Source: Emergomyces orientalis
Taxonomy: Eukaryota; Ascomycota; Eurotiomycetes; Onygenales; Ajellomycetaceae
Assembly (NCBI GenBank): GCA_002110485.1
Contig: MOWL01000023.1
Location: 806,001 to 870,000, forward strand
Direction: 5' to 3'
Length of the DNA: 64,000 nucleotides
Positions within the stretch are counted from its first letter, which is position 1; each line of letters starts with the position of its first letter. The position numbers and the translations under genes were made by a program. Below the pieces are notes generated by a model. The model saw only the letters and a list, made by a program, of their open reading frames with translations. It was not told the origin of the DNA and ran no database searches. Of this stretch, positions 10,420 through 22,968 are shown piece by piece.

Positions 10420-11661
10420 ATGGCCGAAATAACTTCTATACAACGGCCTACGGCTCCTTCTACTTCACCCGGACCAGACACAATGACACAAGAAGGAGAA
10501 GTTTCAGCACCTTCCACAGAACTCACCATCTCCAATTCCGCCGATACCTTACTCGCAACCACCCCCACAGACCCAGCAGACCCCGAAAAGAAGACAAAAA
10601 AGATAATTCGCCGAAAACGGAGACCAGCCCGGCCGCAAGTTGATCCAGCCACGGTAAAATCCGAACCCCCACCACAAACGGGCACGATCTTCAACATCTG
10701 GTACAACAAATGGTCTGGTGGCGATCGCGAGGACAAATACCTCTCGCAACAACCTGCCCCTTCGCGTTGCAACATAGCCCGCGATAGCGGCTACACTCGC
10801 GCGGATAGAGTTCGAGGGTCATACTTTTGTCTCTTCTTTGCGCGTGGCCTGTGCCCCAAAGGCCACGAGTGCGATTATCTACATCGTCTACCAGGCCTAC
10901 ATGACCTGTTTAACCCCAACGTGGACTGTTTCGGTCGCGACAAACATAGCGATTACAGAGATGACATGGGTGGTGTCGGTAGCTTTATGAGGCAGAACAG
11001 GACGCTGTATATCGGCCGGATACACGTTACAGATGATATTGAGGAGATTGTCGCGAGACATTTTGCTGAATGGGGCCAGGTGGAGCGTATCCGCGTGCTG
11101 AATTCTCGAGGCGTGGCGTTTGTGACGTATACGAACGAGGCGAATTCGCAATTCGCCAGGGAGGCGATGTCGCATCAGAGCCTGGATCATAATGAGGTGC
11201 TCAATGTGCGGTGGGCGACCGTTGATCCAAACCCGTTAGCACAGAAGCGGGATGCGCAGCGCATTGAAGAACAGGCGGCGGAGGCGGTGAGGAAGGCATT
11301 ACCTGCGGAATTTGTGGCGGAGCTGGAGGGGAGGGATCCTGAGGCGAGGAAGCGGAAAAAGATTGAGGGGAGTTTTGGGCTTAGCGGTTATCAACCCCCT
11401 GACGAAGTTTGGTATGCTCACACTAGACAATTGGAGCTAGGGAAGGCGACGCAGCAGATTGAAGCTCCGGCTGAAGCTGGTTTGATTGAAAATGCTCCAG
11501 CGCCAGCAAAACAGCAACCGGAAGGCAGTGAGGGTGGTATATTGTCTGGGTCAACTCTTAGTGCATTAAACGGGTTTACGGGGGGAAGTTTTACAACAAA
11601 ACCAGCTGCTCCGGCTACCAGTGGTCCATTAGTGGCTTATGACAGCGATGATAGCGATTGA
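10420..11661 (+). CDS. cwc2: Pre-mRNA-splicing factor CWC2
   Basis: Component of the Prp19-associated complex that contacts U6 snRNA and links the NTC to the catalytic core of the spliceosome (family knowledge). A single exon encodes 413 residues. After a low-complexity N-terminus comes the Torus/zinc region: NIWYNKWSGG, then C-rich RVRGSYFCLFFARGLCPKGH and ECDYLHRLPG, giving a CCCH zinc finger. The connector GRDKHSDYRDDMGGVGSFMR follows, then an RRM with RNP2 TLYIGRI and RNP1 RGVAFVTYT, and the tail VRWATVDPNPLAQKRD. All are hallmarks of Cwc2/RBM22-like proteins. The C-terminal third is Ala/Pro/Gly-rich and ends YDSDDSD. Intact, with normal length for filamentous fungi. Confidence 0.95.
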   Translation: MAEITSIQRPTAPSTSPGPDTMTQEGEVSAPSTELTISNSADTLLATTPTDPADPEKKTKKIIRRKRRPARPQVDPATVKSEPPPQTGTIFNIWYNKWSGGDREDKYLSQQPAPSRCNIARDSGYTRADRVRGSYFCLFFARGLCPKGHECDYLHRLPGLHDLFNPNVDCFGRDKHSDYRDDMGGVGSFMRQNRTLYIGRIHVTDDIEEIVARHFAEWGQVERIRVLNSRGVAFVTYTNEANSQFAREAMSHQSLDHNEVLNVRWATVDPNPLAQKRDAQRIEEQAAEAVRKALPAEFVAELEGRDPEARKRKKIEGSFGLSGYQPPDEVWYAHTRQLELGKATQQIEAPAEAGLIENAPAPAKQQPEGSEGGILSGSTLSALNGFTGGSFTTKPAAPATSGPLVAYDSDDSD

Positions 11662-11863
11662 TACTTTTATATGCTAGACTTTTCAAATTTGCATGTACGA
11701 TAGTATTTTTAATCCTCGAGAAACTAATTTCAATTACGATAAACAAACACTCATCGTGAGAGATGAAACTACTGTTTGAGACATTCGTAAACAAAATAAC
11801 TCTGGGTATCATGCGATCAGGTCATTCATAGTTCATTCATATTCATATTCATCTCTCATGTGC

Positions 11864-14800
11864 TCATTTCTCATTACTGCGTGAGAGATCATAATAGATA
11901 CAACTACCAGTGCGGTAGTTGTAGATAAACGCGTTCTTGTAGTTCTCCTTCCCATCCTGAGGATCTCGTCGTTCGCTGGCAAGATCGTTGAGCATTTCAT
12001 GCACCTGAGCCATATACTTCCTCTCCGTCAGTGGGCAGTTCTGTATCACAGTGCGCCACCTGTCGGGGTCTGAAAGACGGGTGTCTCGGAGAGCTTCCAA
12101 AACCTCGTCTCGGGTATCAATTGCTGCAATAGGTCCGTCAAGCGCTCTGTCCATCACGTTGCGGGATTCGCGAAGGGCTAGAGAAGGAGGAGGTGAAAAT
12201 TGTTAGAATATGGATGCCTTTGCAGTAAAGTTACGTTGGGTCCAAAAGGGACTTACCGGCCTCAATGATGTTTCGCCTATTTGTTTTCTTACTTCTGTGT
12301 AGTGCTGTCAAAATCCTTACATCCTGGTCTTTTTCTTTGGTCGAAACGTTGGATTCTTGGTGGAGGAGATGCTTCAGAGGTTTGCCAGCACCAGTTAGAT
12401 GCTCACGCTGATTCCGGGCGCCGATTTCGCTTCGAAGCCAGCCCGCCAACTCAGAGCTTCTCACTTCAAACTCTTCCTTGGTGCTGATATTCTTAACTTT
12501 TAGCCCTCGTTCCAAGCTATCCTGTTTGACGATCAAGACCCAGCTGTGATTGTCATTTTTATACCTTGCGAGGATCTCTTCCAGGGAGGAGGCATCGACG
12601 GAAAGTTCAGCACTTATCCCATGCGCCCACAGTTCTTGAACGACACCAACGCCCACAGTACGAAGGACAGTAGCATCGAAACTAGCGACGAGTACATCAC
12701 ACTATTCCAATCAGAATTTGCCAAGCTTGAGCTTCGAAGAAAGATTGACTTACCCGCCTTGACCGCCAGATTCCGCCTATCTCCACCTCTCCTTGTTTGA
12801 GGAAAGCTTTATTTGACCCCTTCAGATAGTTCGACATTGAGAGACATAATTTCTCCCATCCGAGATTGAATCCAACGGCATGACGCTGGTTGCCCGTATA
12901 CAGAACCTTAGGGTGGAATTCTTGAATGAGGCTGTCGTATCTTCCTCCGGCCGCAAAGACATCTCGTCGCTTGGTGTCTGAAACGCATTGAAATAGTACA
13001 CTTCCCCGAAAGAACTTGTCGTTGAGACTACTCAGGGGGTTCACGTAGATCTTTCTCTTCACATGAAAACCCTTGAGGTACGATACCACTGCATTTAGAC
13101 GGGCGAATATTGGAGCGAGACGGTCTGCGAACTGCGTCCCTTCCATGATCGTACGAAGTCGTTTCAAGGCCTTGTCTGGACTATCTGTTATTTGGCATCA
13201 GTAAACGTCATCTATCTAAGATAGGACAAGGTATATTGCAACAAACCTCGAAAGTCGAACCGGGAAAGGTCATCAATAGATGTAGAAGCGACCCCGACAG
13301 TTGGAGAGCGAAGTTCGCTTCTAATCTTCTGCATGGAGTACGGTCCAATGTTCAACTTGCTAATAATCTCCTTCACTAGGGGCTTTTGCTGGGGGCTGAT
13401 TCGACAAAATGACATAATCGCGTCCAGGAGATCTGAGTGGTTAATGTGGAAACACATTGGTGCCGATCTCAAGGAAGGAAACTCATTCAAAATTTCGTCC
13501 AGGACCTTCATGACTTCTGCCTCTTTTAACGCCAGATCCAAAGTGTTATGAGATATCATGTCAAAGTCAACCTCATGATGACCACGCGGCGCTCCTCCGT
13601 GCATAGACTCACGGTAGACTGTACCAAAAGTAAACGTCTTCTCGATGGACGAGTCCAATCTAGGTATAGAACGCGCATTCGGAAGAGTGAGATCGTATGG
13701 CAGCTGAACAAGGTTCCCTGCAGGATCCAAAAGGCGTACCACACCTGATGGGTAGTGTTCAGAACGCGGGAATAAGGAGCTGCGTGTTGTCTCAACAGCC
13801 CCATGTTTCCGAAATATCGACGTTAATTTCTCTTTTACTAAGCTTTGAAGCAATACCTCAGTAGCGGGTGGCGTCCCGCGAGAGTCCATATCCCATGCAA
13901 TATCTTCGAATTTTTTGGGGGGTTGGGAAAAAATGGCTGACAGGATTTTCTTGTAGTCCGGTGAGTTGGGATCCGATAGAATTCCCATAATAGCTTTTCG
14001 AAACATTTCTTCTTCAACCTGTAGGGGTATTTTGCCGCTTTGGAGAAGCTCTGCTGCGGTGGGCCGTTCACTTGGACGATGGCTCAAAAGTGATTCAATT
14101 ATTTCTCCTTGTATGGCCTTCTCGGGTACCTCAAATGTGGCCGGGAGCGTATGCACCTTCTCCCTCACTTTCTGTAAGGTGTGATCGCGCTCCATCGCCG
14201 TCTTGAGAGGGTGACACATTTCCAAAAATATTATGCCAAGTGAATACATCTACTGACATCAGTATCATTTCATTCGGGGATAATTTTTTAACCGTAAGTT
14301 ATTTGCAAGGACAAAAAAAACTTACATCGACCTTCTCGTTGTATTGGCCGACCGACACTGACTTCATTTCCGGAGCAACATAATACGTGGTGCCTATACT
14401 CCGGGTATAGTTCCCACCGATATCTGTAGCATTAGACGATCGAACTGCTGTTGTGGACTGGCCAGTCGTAGCTAGACCGAAGTCGCCAATGCGTGGGTTA
14501 TTGGCAACATCGATAAATATATTATCTGGTTTCAGATCTCGATGAATTATGCCATGGCTGTGGATATGGCTTAGGCCATCTAAGATCTGTCGAAATAATC
14601 TCCAAGAAAACTCAATGTCGTCATGTAATCCGTTCCTAATTAAATCGCGAAGGGTCTAGCAAAATATGGTTAAAAGGCTTTTTCCTAAGTAAACGATTTG
14701 GACGGCGAAATGCTTACATGCTTCTCGCAATATTCCATCTGAATGTAGAGCGTAGTTGTCACATGTTGCGATGATGACCCAGATCTCTGCCTTTGAAGGC

Positions 14801-17055
14801 TTGGTCCTTCATCTGTTTTCAGCGGGCTCCGCTGTTTATTGCCGGATTCTTCTGAAGCTGTATCCGAATCGGTATGTCCATCACTATCATATCCAAACTC
14901 GATGTCAGGATATCCCTTTGAGCTTATGAAGTCAAGTCCACTTGTGCTATATCCAAATTCCACGTCGTCTTCTGGGTGATGCGAATTTGCTTCTGTAGAT
15001 GATACTGCCTCCTCGTCGACGGTATGATAGTCTCGTTCGAGCCAGGCAGTAAAATAACGCACGACATATGGATGATTGAGTCTCGATAGTAACATGATTT
15101 CGGATAAAATATCTTTCAGAGCGATTCCTGACTTCGAAGAAATCTTCTTGATCGCGTAAAACCCTCCGTCAAGCTTATTGCGCGCTTTCACAACTTGCCC
15201 GAACCCTCCCTTGCCCAGGCGCCCAGCTTCATCAAAATCTTGTCCATACCGAGAAAACGAGGGGAGAACTCCCTGGGAGTCAAGTCGGCTCCGTCTTCGA
15301 AGCGAAATTGAATTGGATGCGACCGACGGTTCAAGTAGTGGAGCATCGCTTCGAAAGAACTCAAACGGTTGAATCTGGAATGCAGTGGGGCGCTTTTTGG
15401 GGTCTGGTCTGAATATCTCTCCAAGCATTTCCTCCAAAGGCATTGAAAGATCTATTGCGCGCATAAGTGCGTTGGCTGATGTATACCGCTGCATTACGTC
15501 CTTGCCAAAACTCATCTGTAAAAAAACTATCCCTAGATCCCATACATCAGTTTTGGTGCTCGGCTGAGAACCTTCCTGTGTGAGCTCCGGTGGTATCCAA
15601 AACGGAGACTGCGAAGAAGTAAGTGTTCGTTTCGCTCCTGATGGTAATGGTAGAGACTCCTCCACACCACCCAACAGCTTGAGTACCGTGTTGTTGGACT
15701 GGGTTCTGAACAATAACACTCGTCCAGAGTGAATATTGCCGTGAACAATACCGCTACGATGATAATACTCTAACGCATCAAGCAGTTGTATCATCCAGGC
15801 TCTTGCTGTGTCCGCAGCCACGCTTCCGACAATGTCGAGCAGCTCCGATAGCGATCCTTTGTTTGCGTACTCGAACAAGGTATAAATATGCCAGGTGCTT
15901 TCGTGTGAAGCCTCCGGAGCGAGAGGGCGATATATCTTGAATCCAATAAAATCAACCAAGTTCGGGTGTCTCAGTCGCTTTAATATTTCAAGCTTATCCT
16001 CGCTCGCCCTAATTTCCTGGCGGAGGTCACGAATTCCTGAGTCCTTCTCACGAATAAACAGCTCTTTAAGGACGAGTAGCGGAACATGAGCCCCATTGCC
16101 AGGAGTAACGGGTCTCACCGTGAAAGTCTCCTTGTGGGGTGCACTGGCAATCAGTGTCTTTCCAAGCACAGACCGGAAGGTAATAGGTCGTTCATCATAG
16201 TCATTCATTACCACAGGTGGGTCAAACGAAACGGCACCAGAACTATCTTCAGATAAATCAAAAGATTCATTATCCTCGAGCGGGACCTTGCTTCTCCGTC
16301 GCGACACCTGTTCTTTCGCTCGCTGTCTCTGCTTGATTTTGCTCTCAAGTAGCGTCTGCAAAGCCTTCTCTTCTTCAGCGGTAGCTTCTTCCTGCTTCCT
16401 CAGCTCTTCCTGCTTTTGTTCTTCGGCCTGCTGGATTGCTGCGGCTTCCTGCACTATCCGTTCTTCCTCCAGGCTTGGTATATCTTTATCCTCTGCTTGT
16501 GATATTGCGACATCTTCGAGAATATCCTGGATGGATAATGCAAGCTCATATATCATTTCCGAACCCAGGAGAGTCTTCGGTTTCGTTTCAATAACATCCT
16601 TGATCCTGGATTTGGCTCCTCTCCGGAGGTCATCGAGACCTTGGACGGTCAAGTTTGGGACTGTCTTAGGATATGTCGCAGGCAGCGAAACTACCAAGAC
16701 AACTAGCACATCTGGATTGGAGGACGCTCTCAGATGTAATTTGAAGGCTACTTCAGACGCTTGCTATTTACCAGAACATGAGTACATCGTCCTGTATATG
16801 TGTACGCAGATCTGTGTGTATATTCCAAAAGGCAGTCGCATATTGTACGGTACTTACATGCCAAGCTGCTTGTCGGACTTCTACATCCTCAAAGTCGGTC
16901 GAATATATTGAGCGCAAGGCGTCAGCCTCGTTCTCATGGATTTCTTTGTAGTTAGTGGCAGGGAGGATAGCGGGTGTGTCAAGAGGATTTTCCTTTTTCT
17001 CTACTTTTAGAGCGCCGTTTTTCAGGACATTGCTTTTCTTATGTTTGTGAGGCAT
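11864..17055 (-). CDS. gcn2: eIF2-alpha kinase GCN2 (cpc-3)
   Basis: Senses uncharged tRNA and phosphorylates eIF2-alpha, activating general amino-acid control. Seven exons give 1588 residues: 17055-16858, 16763-14718, 14655-14326, 14249-13247, 13184-12754, 12701-12257 and 12177-11864. Order: an RWD domain near the N-terminus (YKEIHENEADALRSIYSTDF, the Gcn1-binding region); a charged coiled linker; a pseudokinase; then the true kinase with LGKGGFGQVV at about 582, the catalytic-Lys segment YAIKKI, a long acidic insert, HRDLKPDN at about 786, DFGLA and the activation segment GTTYYVAPE. A HisRS-like domain follows (FGTVYRESMHGGAPRGHHEVDFD) and a ribosome/tRNA-binding C-terminus ending IYYDLSR. 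In the pseudokinase the HRD motif is replaced by YHRSGIVHGNIHSG, as usual for GCN2. Complete and intact. Confidence 0.95.
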
Positions 17056-17579
17056 GGCGGGCTTGGGAAATGGACGTCGAACATATTAGAAGGAGATTGT
17101 GATGCCTGTTGCTCCTAGTAAGAGTGAGCAACGAAGATGCAGCCGAAGCTGCAGCCCTCTACCTAGACATGATTATAAATAAACACTGGGAATAACCGTG
17201 AAGTGAGCGATCGTTAACTGGTTGTTTTGCGGGGAGGAGGTGGTAGGTGACCTTGGCTGGGAACATCGTTAGATTGTTGGTGAGTTGCGGTCTTTCGGAT
17301 GGAACAATGTTTCTCCCAAGTGGCGCCATCCGCCCTGTCAGCGAAGCCCCTTAGGCCCGAAACAGTAAGCACCGCGTTTTCCGCGCTACACGCGCCAGCT
17401 GGCGAAGTGACGTCGAAGTAAACAAACCAACTCCAACCACCCTCCACGTTACAAGACCTCTGCTGGCCATGCCCACAACTCCAAACCAATGAACAAAGTA
17501 CAGAGGCAATGGGTCCGTGATATAGCTCGTTAGTTTTAATTTCCCCTTCGCTCAAGCAACTTCCAGTTAATTTGCCAAT
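17056..17579. promoter_or_regulatory. Divergent promoter region of GCN2 and cut12
   Basis: About 520 bp between two divergent start codons. A TGACGTC core (half to near-complete CRE/ATF-type site) occurs at about 17407. No gene is supported; the minus-strand frame at 17214-17555 has no family resemblance. Confidence 0.5.
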
Positions 17580-20079
17580 ATGTTGGGCTGGTTGGCTGGT
17601 TCTGGACGCGGTGAGTACAGTGGCTTTGCAGGTACGCTATAATTTCACACCGCCTCTATACGCCTGCCTATCAATAGGAAATCTTCTCTTACACCCCAAT
17701 TGCTAATTATATCTGCTCTCATTAGACGATTCCAAAGTCCAGGAAGCTCCAGAAACTCCCGCTCCTGTGTTTGCTTTTCGGGCATTCAAAAGTGCCTTTG
17801 TGGGCACTCCTGGTCCCGATGCTACCGATGACGAGCTTACTGTTCCTATTAAATCATTAAAGCCCACCATCAATCGCAAGAGCGCCGATATGCCTATCCC
17901 GCCTAAACAACAAAAGTTAGCCCCTTTAGATTTGCAGGCATCCCTTCCCAAATCAGATGAATCTGCACAACCTATGGCTTCGCCCACAAAGAGCATCTTG
18001 CTCACACCAGGAACTGCGGCGACGCGGCGGAAGACTGTGTCGTTTGGTGAAGGAGTTGTGGATAATGAACGAAAGAAATCTCCCTTCGAATCGACTGCTT
18101 ATAATGGCAATATTAGCCGGCAATGGACAGGCAATAATAAAGAAGGAAACGGGAAAAACAAAAGCAAACTCACGCAATCGCTCATTGAAGCTCGGAGTCA
18201 AAAATCAGGCGGAGAAAGGAAGCCAAATGAAAATGACGAGCTCTTCGATATTGCCGACCCAAAAGACCGCACACGTGTTAAGGAGCCCTCTCAGCCTAGG
18301 GGAAAACAAAAACAACCTGAGGATGAGGGTGAGGACGAAAACGAGGGTGATGTGACGACTAACCTTGACGAACCGCATTCGCAATCAGGGATATATTGGA
18401 AATCTGAGTTCGAGAGTTATAGAGCCAAGACTGACCGCGAGATTAAAAAGCTCATTCAATACCGATCCGTCGCGAAATCTTACGCAAAGAAAAAGGAGTT
18501 GGAAATGCGCCGTTTGTCAGATAAATTGAAACGGGAAGAGGCCAAAGTTTCAGAAATGGAGCTCCATGTTTCTAAACTCGCAGCTGGAATGGTAGATGGG
18601 TCTAACAAGAAGAGGTCGAATGAAGAGATGTTCAAAGAGTTATCTGAACAAACAGCCTTGGCTGTACAGTATAAGCGTAAAGTTGATTCGCTACGTAAGG
18701 CCCTAGAGCGACACGGGGTGATAGACAGCGATGGCGAATCTCAAGAGAAAAGTACAGCTTCGGAAGACGTTTTCCAGAAACTCCGAGAGACAGAGAAGGC
18801 GCTTGAACTGGCTAATTCCAAACTCAAGGAAGTGGAAAATAACAAATCGGATACGAAAACACTCCATGACTTGGCTGACAGTTCGGAACGTAAAGCCATC
18901 GAACTTCAAAAAGAAAACAGAGCATTGAAACAGAGTCTCGCCAGGTTCAAGGAGGAGATGACGAATTATGAGGACAGGCGGAAAGCAAAGGAAACTAGGC
19001 TAAAACAGAAAGAACAGAAGCTGCAGGACCGGGTTCAAGAATATAAAATCCGTTTAGACGAAGCGAAGCAGCACCACCAAGACGCGGAGCAGCTTTTGAA
19101 ACAATCCTTTGCCGAGGAAAAGCAACAGATGCAAGACATTATCGACTCGCTCCGTCACAATATATCCGTTGTGGAACACGTTTCTCACAACAATGTTAGA
19201 CAGAAAGGCGAAACTAAAGTGTCACCAAACCCTGTGGATATGAAATGGGAGCACGACCAGGGGGATGCCCTAAACGGGGGGTATTGCCCTCGTAAAGGAA
19301 CTGCAGCGGGGACCCGAGCCACTCAGGGTCATAGAAACAAGACGGTGGAAAGCCCCATCAAGGATCATACCCAATCTGAATGCGTTCCCAGTCGCGACGA
19401 CCCTCTGAATGCCTTTGACGAACATACCGATACGATGGAAACCCAATTACGATCACCTGGGCGAAATGGGGCTATCGCTGCGCGCACTATAAGGAACCGA
19501 ACAGATCCCTTGATTGACTTCAACGAGGACAACGACGAGCCAATTACCAATTTGGAAGGTTCCCCGCCCCAGCCCAAAAATCGCGTTACCCGGACCCTCC
19601 CTTATCGAGACAATCCCCCTATCCCACCGTCTTCGCCACCTGACCTTCCGTCAATGGAAAACAGCCCAGCATCCTCACCTGAGAAACGAAGGTCAAAATT
19701 ACATCTTAAAACCCGTTCGGCATTGTCTCCTAGACCCTCGATGGTTCACATATCTTCAAACCCAATGAACGCTTCTTCACGACTTTCAAGTCAATATCAA
19801 AATCACCTCAGACGCAAGGTCAGCGGGATCCGTGTGCTTCCGAGGACTTCTGCCAAGGCTGCAGCCACGACGACCAATTATTCAGCGCTGAATCGTCAAG
19901 TCCCCTTTCAAAGGGATGTGTCGATACTCCGCGGCAGCGACTCGGCCAATAGTCCCGCTAGCATAAAACGTGATTCACTCCCCGCGGAAAGAGTGGCGGC
20001 GGCAATGAGGCGACTCAAGCTCAGGGACCATGGGAAAAGGGCGAATGCTGATGGGAAGGAAAATGTGTGGTTGACTTGA
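17580..20079 (+). CDS. cut12: Spindle-pole-body-associated protein with Cut12 domain
   Basis: Likely spindle pole body component linked to bipolar spindle formation and Polo-kinase regulation, by homology to fission-yeast Cut12. Two exons (17580-17610 and 17726-20079) encode 794 residues. The N-terminus MLGWLAGSGR joined to ETPAPVFAFRAFKSAFVGTP, and the later block SPTKSILLTPGTAATRRKTV followed by SFGEGVVDN, are typical of filamentous-fungal Cut12-domain proteins. From about residue 215 to 470 the sequence is strongly charged with heptad-like Leu spacing, indicating coiled coil (SGIYWKSEFESYRAKTDREI onward). The C-terminal third is basic, Ser/Pro-rich and probably disordered. The 31-nt first exon was chosen because it supplies the conserved start. 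Confidence 0.85.
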
Positions 20080-21008
20080 TTTTTTTTTTTCTCGTCAGGG
20101 GTGAACTGGACAGGTTTAGGTTTTATTCTATACCCATGTGTTGGCGTTTTTCGCTTCTTCTCGACGACACGCAAGAAAAGCAATAAATTACCTCTTTTCC
20201 GGAATGGGATGGCGTCAAGCAAATTTCGTGGTTGCTACGGTGTTCCTTTCTTTCTCTTTTCTGATTTCTGATTTCTGATTTCTGTTTTCTGTTTACTCTC
20301 TGCGTCGTGATGAAATTTTTGCATTTTTTCTATGTGGCTATGCTATGTCGTTGGTATTGGTATTCGGGCCTGTCACCATCATTTCCACCAGCTAGTTTCG
20401 CGATGGAGTTTTTTCTTCTCCTTTCATTTGTTATTGTTTGATTCTTTGGGAATGCTGCTGGGACACGCAGAAGTGGCTTGAGCGTTAATGATGTGTTTGG
20501 GTTATAATCACGTTTGCCTATTTCGCGGACTAAGGAAGTCGTATGCGTAGATTACGGGCACATAACTTTAGATATCTAACTATAATTCTCATACATGGAC
20601 GGTCATACGGGGCGTGGTGCTTTTTATCCCTTACCAATCCAGGCTTTTAAATGGGTGTTTTGAGTTCGTGAGGCGTGAATATAGAGACCCGCGGTCAAAG
20701 GCTGATATCTGGTTATTATTCCATCCACCTCAGGTAAGATGTATCGCAGTGAAGAGCTATTCACCCGCTACTCATTTCCTCCCTGGTACGGAGAATGTTG
20801 AATGGTCTATCCGTTCATAGCAATGATGTCTATCTATACCGCATAACAAAAACAACGAAACCATATGACTCTCATCTTGTATGTGTACATGCTGGCCAGT
20901 ATCTACGCGCTCCGGTGACCTTTTGTAAAACCACTTCCGTCTTCGTCTGCTCACATATACAAAGTCAGGAAACCTGACTCTCTATGTAAACTACCTACAA
21001 ACCAAGCC
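20080..21008. other. Convergent intergenic region, no gene seen
   Basis: About 930 bp between the ends of cut12 and the ARMT1-like gene. It includes a short tandem of TTTCTGA units near 20264-20283. I see no convincing open frame. Confidence 0.6.
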
Positions 21009-22968
21009 TCAAGCCTTCCCATCTACAAATGAAATAACCGCCCACTTCCCACTCCAAGCCCACTTGCGCTCCTTCTCCCCACCGCCACCAGGCAATGCGC
21101 GGAGGCGCTCATCTTCACCCTCCGGCAGACCCACAACGGTATCTGCCTTGCAGGTGCGGAGCGCCAAAACACGGATACCCGATGAGAGTCCCAGTGGGCC
21201 GATTGCCGTGGTGAAGGGTGTGGTGGGTTCCCATTGGGCCTACAATTGGGGTGAATTGTTAGATATATGTCGCTCTGTATTGGTAGCAGGAAGCTGGGTG
21301 GGGTGTGTTTAATGTTCAGTTGCATAGTGGGGTTTGGTGTAAAACATACATCACCAACTAACTTCCTATAATTCAAATCACCCTTGAAAATCACCAATTC
21401 GCTCTCCTTAAGATCTTCCAAAAGCTCGGGTGCTTCATGTGGGAGCCGCCAGTAACTACCCGAAGTGGTCCAGAAACGGTTTGGCCGTATGATCAACTTC
21501 CCCTCTCCATGGAATGTGCTCCATTGTTGGAACAGGAACTGGAGCTCATTTACTTCCCGCTCAGAAAGGGCCTGTGGTTTGTTGCCATTGGATTTGGGGT
21601 CCCCTGTTTCATCTGGTGATGAGTAGAAAGCTTGTGGATCTGCGAGAGCTGAGATGAGGTCCAGGAAGTCCTTAGGTAGCACGTCGGAGACGAACCAAGG
21701 GAGGGATTTAGGGTGGAGCACGATTGTGGTCGCGAGGCCTACAGAGAGGAGGTATCCGGCTAAAATTAAGTCAACGAAGAGTTCGAAGCCAGCATTGTCA
21801 AGGACAATGTCGACACGGCGCTCTTCTGAGGGCCTGGTTTTCTTCGCGGAGTTTAGTACTTTAAAGGCAGCCGGAAGATCGTTGACAAGGATGTTTTGCT
21901 CCGCGGCCTTGCGTGCTTGGGCGCCTTGGAGCTTCTGGATATCTTCATATGTGAGGGAGGTTAAAAGGGAGAGATCTGTCGCGTTACCCCATAGGCAGAT
22001 CTCGCACATTTCCATGAAGAGCAGCCTTTCGGCTTCTTCAATTTGTTCTGGTGCTTTATCTTGACCTCCTTCACCGGTCTCGATTTGTTGGATGAGTTCC
22101 TTGTACTTCGCTGCCAATTCCAGGACGGCGGGGCGGGATGATTTAAATGTGGACATTTTCTGTCGGGCGAAGATATCGTAGGTTTTCCAATGTGTTGATA
22201 GGGAGAACAGCACGTTTACCCGTCTATCTTTTGTTAAAGTCAGTACCAAGGACTCAAAATAACAAAAAGACTTGTTATGTACTGGGTACTGGGGAAATCA
22301 CGAACAAAGATAACACTCTGTATATAGCCACGGAGCATTGAACCAAACGAGGCCACCTCTCTCCTCGAGTTCCTTGTTATATCCCGTGATATCGGACTCG
22401 CCATCATCTTCCAGTGGCCTGTATCTCGTATCCGTCATGCAATTGCCTCCGTCAGCCATCCAATTTCAATCTACACAGATCCCAATAGCCGCATCCGCCT
22501 CCCACACATAGAACTCAGTCGAGCTTCAAAGAAAATAAACATACGTCAGTTTCCTGTCATGCTGCAACTCATATTTGAGCTCAGCGAGCTTCCCCACGAT
22601 GTTCTTGCCTTCCTTTCTCTTTTCATTGTCTGCGACTTCGAAGAGCGTACGCGAGAGGTCATCAATTGCGCCGGTCTGGTTTTTCAACGTGATTTATTTA
22701 GCAACTGACAGTGGCACTGACGATAGGTAATTTCTCGGGGAAAATCGTGTATACGGACCAGAATCACAGGCCATCTATCCCGGGCTGATATATACGCAAA
22801 TGACGAGGTGTCAGATGTGCAGTAGGGAGCTGTATGCATAATGCATGTTAGCTGTGTGGTCCAAACTTCATTACCCCTCCATTGCCCCGCATCTGTGATA
22901 TCGGTGGGTGGTTTAGAGACAGGAGGAGGGTCAATTGAGAACTTACAGGTCTTGGTGTCAAATTCCAT
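21009..22968 (-). CDS. DUF89 / ARMT1-like damage-control phosphatase
   Basis: Metal-dependent phosphatase family that clears harmful phosphometabolites (yeast YMR027W, human ARMT1). Six exons give 481 residues: 22968-22947, 22829-22759, 22675-22545, 22418-22306, 22227-21350 and 21239-21009. N-terminal signature: SFAYISARDRWPVILTGAID. The catalytic core has RVDIVLDNAGFELFVDLILA, containing the DNAGxE metal/phosphate motif, then LHPKSLPWFVSDVLPKDF, FWTTSGSYW, and ELVIFKGDLNYRKLVGD with the conserved KGDLNYRKL near the active site. It ends near GKWAVISFVDGKA. Two donors are less usual (GTCCGT and GTTCGT), chosen because they keep both frame and family sequence. Exact substrate cannot be read from sequence. 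Confidence 0.9.

Noticed and set aside
17214..17555. 113-codon open frame in the GCN2/cut12 promoter
   Set aside because: No family resemblance, lies between two divergent starts, likely chance.
20264..20295. TTTCTGA tandem repeats
   Set aside because: Too short and simple to be more than a microsatellite in a 3' flank.
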